A DNA stretch of 64,000 bases, from contig JADKAC010000005.1 in NCBI GenBank assembly GCA_016715425.1, positions 1,178,001-1,242,000 of the forward strand. Direction: 5' to 3'. This stretch comes from Bacteroidota bacterium (lineage in GTDB: Bacteria; Bacteroidota; Bacteroidia; Chitinophagales; BACL12). Position numbers and translations under genes: made by a program. Of the stretch, positions 58,760-64,000 are shown piece after piece. Numbering within the stretch: position 1 is the stretch's first letter; every line of letters begins with the position of its first letter. The notes beneath the pieces were generated by a model that was given only the letters and a program-made list of their open reading frames with translations, searched no databases and had not been told where the DNA came from.

Positions 58760-59473
58760 TTATTCTCCTCTTTTTTCTTTTGCTTTTGTTGCACCAATAG
58801 GTATTCCTACTGCGAGATAAAGGGAACGATTAAATACATCCGGTTCTGAATCATCTATTTTAATATCAATCATTCCATAATAATAGCGTACGGATAAATT
58901 CATTCCATTACCCTTTAGCATCCTGTAACCAATACCTGCAACAATACCTGCGTCCAAAGGATGATATTGCTTTTCTATATCCAATTTATACTTTAAATCT
59001 TCAGGCTCATTCACCTCTTGTGTAAATTCATCAAACGCCTTATTCATCAAACCTAATTGAATACCAGCTTCTGCATAAAAATGACTTGGAAGCATATATT
59101 TTGCCAAAACGGGCACATTAAAATAACGTAAGTTGCGAGATACTTCACCACCGATAAAAGCTGAGTCGAGCAATGCATCATTTACAGAATAAGGATTAAT
59201 TCCGTTAGCTCCTAATGGAGATTTTACAATTACACCTGTATGAATCATCCAATTATTTTCTAATTTAAAATCGAAATAAAATCCCAGATGAAATCCGGTA
59301 ATTGACTTAGAACCATTCAATCCATTTAATGCAGAAAAATTTGCACCACCATCCAGACCAAATTCTATTTTTCCCGTGTTAAGTAAATCACCAAGAAGCA
59401 GTGAAATAATTACTTGACCTTGTGCAATACATGCAGAAATTGAAATACAAAATAAGAGAAATACCTTTTTCAT
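58760..59473 (-). CDS. PorT-like outer-membrane beta-barrel protein
   Basis: 237 residues. Signal peptide (VFLLFCISISACIAQGQ), then alternating amphipathic strands of an 8-10-stranded barrel: KIEFGLDGGANFSALNG, GFHLGFYFDFKLENNWMIHT, then FYAEAGIQLGLMNKAF and GIVAGIGYRMLKG. This is the outer-membrane-protein beta-barrel/PorT-like layout. Its ATG shares the A of the preceding stop (TAATG), so it is translationally coupled to the 375-residue gene upstream. Confidence 0.82.
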   Translation of the reverse strand: MKKVFLLFCISISACIAQGQVIISLLLGDLLNTGKIEFGLDGGANFSALNGLNGSKSITGFHLGFYFDFKLENNWMIHTGVIVKSPLGANGINPYSVNDALLDSAFIGGEVSRNLRYFNVPVLAKYMLPSHFYAEAGIQLGLMNKAFDEFTQEVNEPEDLKYKLDIEKQYHPLDAGIVAGIGYRMLKGNGMNLSVRYYYGMIDIKIDDSEPDVFNRSLYLAVGIPIGATKAKEKRGE

Positions 59474-60597
59474 TACAGTCCAAAACGATATTGCAATCCT
59501 CCAATAAACTGTTGTCTTGAACCAAGAAAACCAAATTCACCACGAATCATCCAATGTTTATTAATCTGATATTGAGAACCCACTATAAAATTCCATTTAT
59601 CTTTTGGTCGTTTATCAAGAGAATATTGAATGGTTGAAGTAGTTAGATTATTAACGGCAGATGATGCACCATCTAATAATTGTCCTGCAGTTTCCAGTGA
59701 CTGATTAGCTCTATCATACTTTGCTTCATTCAAAGGATTGTTTTGTTCAAGCTCTGATAAACCATTCCACCATTGATCAATTTGTTGTTGTGAATCTTCC
59801 ACTTTCATATATGCATCATCCAGATTTGCTCCTATGTTTTCAGAATCAATAACATCACTTAAATTCAATGAACCGTTAGTACCTGAATTTAAATTTAGTC
59901 GAAACCCTCCTACCCATATTGCAACATTTTGTTCCGGCTTTTTAAATCTGAATGTTTTACCGAAACGAGGACCGAATACAAAAGCAAATGCAGGTTTATC
60001 CAGTGCATCAATATCACTCCATGTAAAATTCATATCCAATGCAATCCATCCACCACCAACACCAATAGTAGGGGTTATTCCAAATCCAAATGAAGTAGCA
60101 TCAAAATTTGCAGTGGTTTGTGTAGATAATATCTGATTATAATTACCAGAAGAATCCGGAATATAAATACCATATCCCACATCAGTGGAAGGTGTTGATT
60201 TAGCAATAATGCCATACACATTTAAAAACGGTAACACCCAAATATCCGGACGAATATTTATTGCCGAAGCGGTAGATTGTGCATTATCAAATCGCACTAT
60301 ATTATCAAGATCATACATGGGTCCATTATTAAAACCTACTTGCAGATTTTCAATAATCAGATCAGATTGCTGCCAGAGATAATTAATTCCAAGACCTGCA
60401 GAATATGGAAGTTCAAATCCTTTATTCGTAACTTTTTGTCCCCAGATAGGAAGTATATAAGGATAATCTGAATTTTTAATACTATCGGCAATACTCATAT
60501 TCTTTTTGCCTACCACTTTATCAGCACTCACTTGCGCTTGCAATTGGGATGCTGTAAAAAATAGGATTATAAAAACAATGCTGACAAGAAATTTCAT
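59473..60597 (-). CDS. outer-membrane beta-barrel-like protein, first gene of a two-gene operon
   Basis: 374 residues from the ATG at 60597. The alternative start at 60630 lies inside the -7 box and is impossible. Signal peptide (FLVSIVFIILFFTASQLQAQ). The body has repeated aromatic/Gly strands (LPYSAGLGINYLWQQSDLII, FGFGITPTIGVGGGWIALDM, WIALDMNFTWSD, then WVGGFRLNLNSGTNGSLNLS) and a final KHWMIRGEFGFLGSRQQFIG with GGLQYRFGL, a typical barrel C terminus. A helical insertion with QQIDQWWNGLSELEQNNPLN sits at ~280-325. Function unknown. Confidence 0.78.
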   Translation of the reverse strand: MKFLVSIVFIILFFTASQLQAQVSADKVVGKKNMSIADSIKNSDYPYILPIWGQKVTNKGFELPYSAGLGINYLWQQSDLIIENLQVGFNNGPMYDLDNIVRFDNAQSTASAINIRPDIWVLPFLNVYGIIAKSTPSTDVGYGIYIPDSSGNYNQILSTQTTANFDATSFGFGITPTIGVGGGWIALDMNFTWSDIDALDKPAFAFVFGPRFGKTFRFKKPEQNVAIWVGGFRLNLNSGTNGSLNLSDVIDSENIGANLDDAYMKVEDSQQQIDQWWNGLSELEQNNPLNEAKYDRANQSLETAGQLLDGASSAVNNLTTSTIQYSLDKRPKDKWNFIVGSQYQINKHWMIRGEFGFLGSRQQFIGGLQYRFGL

Positions 60598-60627
60598 GCT
60601 GTTGATTTTGAAAATAATAATAAGCTG

Positions 60628-60635
60628 CAAAAGTA
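60628..60635 (-). promoter_or_regulatory. -7 box (TACTTTTG) of the two-gene outer-membrane operon
   Basis: Minus-strand TACTTTTG fits TAnnTTTG, 30 bp before the ATG at 60597. It overlaps the alternative upstream start codon, which fixes the start at 60597. Confidence 0.6.
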
Positions 60636-60892
60636 GAGATTTATTCTTGCTGGGAATTAAGGAGATGTTAATATTGAAAGTATAATCAGAAATGTAAAAC
60701 TCTCAATTGTAAAAATTTTTTAAGAATTGTAGAAAAAATAATTTAAATGAACTTCAATTCCAGTTACTATTTAGTTGAAAGCTTGTAATAGATTATTTAT
60801 ATATCAAACCCCAATGAACCTTTCCACAAAATAGGTATTTAAATTAGTCAAAAAGGTAACGTTTAGAACATGATCCTCAATATCTATATTCT

Positions 60893-60900
60893 TACCTTTG
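60893..60900 (+). promoter_or_regulatory. -7 box (TACCTTTG) of hscA
   Basis: TACCTTTG fits TAnnTTTG, 20 bp before the ATG at 60921. An in-frame ATG at 60870 would lie upstream of the transcription start and is excluded. Confidence 0.65.
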
Positions 60901-60920
60901 CAAAGCATACAAAAAAAGAA

Positions 60921-62768
60921 ATGGCGCAGATAGCAATAAATTTAAAAGAAGGCAAGATTGAGAAGGAAGAAATAATTGTTGGAATTGATTTGGGTACTAC
61001 CAACAGTTTGATTGCAATTATTGACAAAGAAAGCGGTAACCCGATTGCATTGAGAGATGATTCGGGTTATGCAATTGTTCCTTCAATAATTCATTTCGCT
61101 AACAACGGCGAAATCGTTGTCGGCAATAATGCAAAAAAGCATTTAATTGAAGAACCACAAAATACTATTTACTCTGTAAAAAGATTAATGGGAAAATCTT
61201 ATGGAGATGTAGAAGGACAAATTTTCGGATACAAAATAATTGACGACAATACCGAAAGTCTATTGAAAATAAATGTGAATGATAAATTCTATACCCCTAC
61301 AGAATTATCATCGCTTATTTTAAAACAATTAAAAGCAAGAGCAGAATCTGTTTTAAAAAAAACTATTTCAAAAGCAGTAATTACAGTACCTGCATATTTT
61401 AATGATGCACAGCGGCAAGCAACAAGAGATGCAGGAAAACTTGCAGGATTGGATGTGTTGCGCATTATCAATGAACCCACCGCTGCAAGTCTTGCTTACG
61501 GCATTGGAATTTCGGCAGATGAAGAAAAAATAATTGCAGTGTATGATCTTGGTGGTGGCACTTTCGACATCAGTATTTTACGGATTCACAATCAGGTCTT
61601 TGAGGTTTTGTCAACGCATGGGAATACGTATTTAGGTGGCGATGATTTTGACCGTTTGATAATGGAATATTGGTTGAAAGAAAATAATTCTGCTATTGAA
61701 AAATTAGATGAACATCAATTACAAGAATTAAGATTATTAGCAGAGGAAGCAAAAATATTTTTAAGTGATAATGCCAATTTTTCTGCAACTACTTCAAGTT
61801 TAACATGTGAAATATCCAAGGCAACATTTGAATTACTTATAACACCTTTAATAGAAAAAACAATTACAAGTTGTAAGCAGGCATTGCGTGATGCAAAACT
61901 AAAAACCACCGATATAAATACAGTAATTATGGTTGGTGGAAGTACTCGCACTCCATTTGTAAAAGAAACTGTTTCCACATTTTTTGGACAAGCAGTAAAT
62001 GATACTTTAAATCCGGATGAAGTGGTGGCACTTGGCGCTTCGGTTCAAGCAGATATTTTAGCAGGAAATCAAACGGATATGTTGCTGTTGGATGTAACAC
62101 CTTTATCATTGGGATTAGAAACTATTGGTGGTTTAATGGATGTAATTATTCCACGCAATACAAAGATTCCTTTCTCGGCCGGAAGACAATACACTACTTC
62201 TGTGGATGGACAAGTGCAAATAAAAATTGCAGTATATCAGGGTGAAAGAGATGTGGTGCATGCAAACAGAAAATTGGGAGAATTTATTTTAAAAAATATT
62301 CCCGCAATGCCGGCAGGATTTCCAAAAGTGGAAATTGTGTTTCAATTAAATGCGGATGGTATTCTTACGGTTAAAGCAAAAGAATTAAGATCGGCAACAG
62401 AACAATCCATTGAAATAAAACCACAATACGGTATTTCAGAAGAAGACATGGCGCTAATGCTAAAAGACTCGTTATTGCATGCAAAAGAAGATATGAATAA
62501 TCGTGCATTAATTGAAGCAAGAACAGAAGCAAAAATGCTGGTGGATACAACAGAAAAGTTTATTGTAAAAAACAAACAACTGATGTCTGAAGAAGAAATT
62601 TCAGAAACATCAAAATTGATTAATACATTGAAACAAAATCTGGATGCTACTGATAAAGATGAGATTTATAAAGCTCTGGATAATCTGAATGAATTTACAA
62701 AACCATTTGCTGAACGTATTATGGATATGGCTATTGCTGATGCGATGAAAGGGAAAAAAATTAATTGA
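60921..62768 (+). CDS. hscA: Hsp70-family chaperone, HscA-like
   Basis: 615 residues. The ATPase domain has GIDLGTTNSLIAIID, VITVPAYFNDAQRQATRDAG, INEPTAASLAYGIG and YDLGGGTFDISILRI. The substrate domain has LLLDVTPLSLGLETIGGLMD, VIIPRNTKIPFSAG, IAVYQGERDVVHANRKLGEF, then IPAMPAGFPKVEIVFQLNADG. The IPAMPAG and SIEIKPQYGISEEDMALML stretches match HscA rather than DnaK, and the acidic DnaK tail is missing. Role: Fe-S cluster transfer from IscU with HscB. No isc genes lie in the window, so the name rests on sequence. It is convergent with ribE, overlapping by 8 bp. Confidence 0.85.
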   Translation: MAQIAINLKEGKIEKEEIIVGIDLGTTNSLIAIIDKESGNPIALRDDSGYAIVPSIIHFANNGEIVVGNNAKKHLIEEPQNTIYSVKRLMGKSYGDVEGQIFGYKIIDDNTESLLKINVNDKFYTPTELSSLILKQLKARAESVLKKTISKAVITVPAYFNDAQRQATRDAGKLAGLDVLRIINEPTAASLAYGIGISADEEKIIAVYDLGGGTFDISILRIHNQVFEVLSTHGNTYLGGDDFDRLIMEYWLKENNSAIEKLDEHQLQELRLLAEEAKIFLSDNANFSATTSSLTCEISKATFELLITPLIEKTITSCKQALRDAKLKTTDINTVIMVGGSTRTPFVKETVSTFFGQAVNDTLNPDEVVALGASVQADILAGNQTDMLLLDVTPLSLGLETIGGLMDVIIPRNTKIPFSAGRQYTTSVDGQVQIKIAVYQGERDVVHANRKLGEFILKNIPAMPAGFPKVEIVFQLNADGILTVKAKELRSATEQSIEIKPQYGISEEDMALMLKDSLLHAKEDMNNRALIEARTEAKMLVDTTEKFIVKNKQLMSEEEISETSKLINTLKQNLDATDKDEIYKALDNLNEFTKPFAERIMDMAIADAMKGKKIN

Positions 62769-63360
62769 GATTGTTATAGTTTCCAAACATTCTTACAAAA
62801 TATTTTGCAAGAATATCGAATTCCACATTTACACTTTCTCCAATTTTAATTTGCGATAAATTTGTATGCTCCCATGTATAAGGAATTATAGCAACAGAAA
62901 AATTTGTTTCGCCCACATTTAATAAAGTAAGGCTCACTCCATTTAATGTTATTGATCCTTTTTCAACAATAAAATTTCGAAATGCAATATCAATTTCAAA
63001 AGTTAATAGCCAACTCCCCTGCTGTGAAATACTATTTTTTAATACCGCAGTTGTGTCCACATGACCTTGCACAATATGCCCATCCAAACGTTCGCCTAAT
63101 TGCATAGATCGTTCTAAATTTATATTACTTCCTATTTGCAGAAAACCTAAGTTGGATTTAATTAATGTTTCTTCAATTGCTGTAACTACATGTGTAGTAT
63201 CTGTAACTTTTACAACAGTGAGGCAAACACCATTATGCGAAACGGATTGATCAATTTTAAACGTAGTGGAAATAGATGATCGAATAGTGATGTGCAGATT
63301 ATTTTCTTCTTTATTCAAATCTGTAACGATGCCTGTTGCCTCAATAATTCCTGTAAACAT
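62761..63360 (-). CDS. ribE: riboflavin synthase, alpha subunit
   Basis: 199 residues, with two homologous lumazine-binding domains. Domain 1 (1-~95) begins MFTGIIEATGIV and has SVSHNGVCLTVVKV and LERSMQLGERLDGHIVQGHV. Domain 2 follows with VEKGSITLNGVSLTLLNVGE and IPYTWEHTNLSQIKIGESVN, VEFDILAKY. Role: dismutation of two 6,7-dimethyl-8-ribityllumazine molecules to riboflavin. It is 5 bp downstream of the CHU_C gene on the same strand. No FMN riboswitch is visible. Confidence 0.96.
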   Translation of the reverse strand: MFTGIIEATGIVTDLNKEENNLHITIRSSISTTFKIDQSVSHNGVCLTVVKVTDTTHVVTAIEETLIKSNLGFLQIGSNINLERSMQLGERLDGHIVQGHVDTTAVLKNSISQQGSWLLTFEIDIAFRNFIVEKGSITLNGVSLTLLNVGETNFSVAIIPYTWEHTNLSQIKIGESVNVEFDILAKYFVRMFGNYNNLN

Positions 63361-63365
63361 GAAGA

Positions 63366-64000
63366 TTATTTATCAGCACGAATAAGATGAATATACCCGC
63401 TTAATGGTTTCTCAAGTTTACTTACGCCATTCACTGTAATTTCATAGACATCGCACACATAATAATAAGTACCCTCCTCCAAATCTTTTCCTGAATTAAT
63501 ATCTGTTCCATCCCAATTGAGAATTGGATCTGTTGATTCAAAAACAAGAGCACCCCAGCGATTAAAAATTTGCATATTCACATGATCAATAAAACGATAA
63601 GGCAATACAGGCGTATATAAATCATTGGCGCCATCACCGTTAGGAGTAAATACATTTGGCAATATATAATCAGAACAATTGTCCACGCAAACTTTGTTGC
63701 TCAATACACTTTCATTATAAAATGAATCAATAGCAACTACAGCATAACAACCTGCAAGAGACTCCAAATTTTTATGCGAGTATTCAATATTTTCTGCACC
63801 TTGCACACTATCTAAAAATGCGAATGTTGCACTTTGAGTAGTCGCATAATAAATGTAATAACCAATCACATCATCGGCACAAGATAAATTCGGATTAGTC
63901 CATGAGAGATCATTGCGCAAATCAGCAGGATCAAAACTTGGATCATCGGTATCACAAATATTTGTAACAGTTAATACAGGTGCACAAGGCAATTCATTAT
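63366..64000 (-). CDS. T9SS type B (CHU_C) protein, C-terminal part (5' end outside window)
   Basis: The frame stays open to the window edge, so only the last ~211 residues are seen. They include a fibronectin type III-like domain (LRNDLSWTNPNLSCADDVIG, YYIYYATTQSATFAFL, then YAVVAIDSFYNESVLSN) and a CHU_C tail: LPNVFTPNGDGANDLYTP, HVNMQIFNRWGALVFES, GTYYYVCDVYEI. It is predicted to be a large surface protein exported by T9SS. Its stop is 5 bp before the ribE start, so ribE may be transcribed from its promoter. Confidence 0.92.
   Translation of the reverse strand, partial: NELPCAPVLTVTNICDTDDPSFDPADLRNDLSWTNPNLSCADDVIGYYIYYATTQSATFAFLDSVQGAENIEYSHKNLESLAGCYAVVAIDSFYNESVLSNKVCVDNCSDYILPNVFTPNGDGANDLYTPVLPYRFIDHVNMQIFNRWGALVFESTDPILNWDGTDINSGKDLEEGTYYYVCDVYEITVNGVSKLEKPLSGYIHLIRADK

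Overview
The window looks like a piece of an uncultured Bacteroidota chromosome, probably a Chitinophagales/Saprospirales-type lineage. The evidence is low G+C, Bacteroidota-type -7 promoter boxes (TAnnTTTG) and little Shine-Dalgarno signal. Several secreted proteins end in type IX secretion sorting domains (type A tails and CHU_C/type B tails), and there are two TonB-dependent receptors with carboxypeptidase-D-like N-terminal domains. No rRNA, tRNA, CRISPR array, transposase or integrase was recognised.

Layout. 1-8.3 kb: the 3' end of an SLC13-type permease, a secreted helical protein, a NYN/LOTUS protein, an SDR dehydrogenase, an arsR-arsM-arsC arsenic operon, a frameshifted SRPBCC gene and an LLM-class oxidoreductase. 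8.4-22.2 kb: a defence island. It holds the fused ends of a deleted type IIG restriction enzyme, a coiled-coil/membrane/SH3 protein, and a complete type I R-M locus (hsdM, truncated rhuM, GxxExxY, hsdS, four-helix-bundle, hsdR). After these come an HNH nuclease, a HARE-HTH/GIY-YIG protein and a DUF4365-TPR protein; the last two sit between attC-like sequences. 22.5-28.2 kb: a T9SS cargo protein and small housekeeping or hypothetical genes (STM3941, SRPBCC, two DUF1801 proteins) separated by dense repeats. 28.3-32.6 kb: a small Cys-motif protein, a TonB receptor and a CECC-containing BNR lipoprotein, which look like one transport unit. 33-41 kb: YqhA and MscS-like proteins, chromate transporter, DUF748, YihY, a carboxypeptidase-like-domain protein, DUF2141 and an NTF2-like protein. 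41-46.5 kb: a TonB receptor, a T9SS-exported plastocyanin-like protein, a GH13 lipoprotein and HdeD. 46.8-50.6 kb: a tandem duplication of a T9SS protein including its promoter and terminator. 50.6-64 kb: GH20 hexosaminidase and aspartylglucosaminidase (N-glycan/chitobiose breakdown), CHU_C proteins, pyrD, a duplicated secreted protein pair, two outer-membrane proteins, hscA and ribE.

The most unusual aspect is the intergenic DNA. At least six families of short repeats and hairpins recur through the window. Members are nested inside one another (a CTGCCG-core palindrome inside three other families), are arranged in tandem with constant periods (102, 194, 122 and 57 bp), and have entered coding sequence: an in-frame 26-codon insert in hsdR and the truncated end of rhuM. 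The candidate novel systems are therefore (i) these repeats, including a repeat-flanked GxxExxY cassette, (ii) integron-like cassettes carrying defence genes, and (iii) the HARE-HTH/GIY-YIG and DUF4365-TPR proteins. All functions are assigned by reading motifs; no database search was possible.
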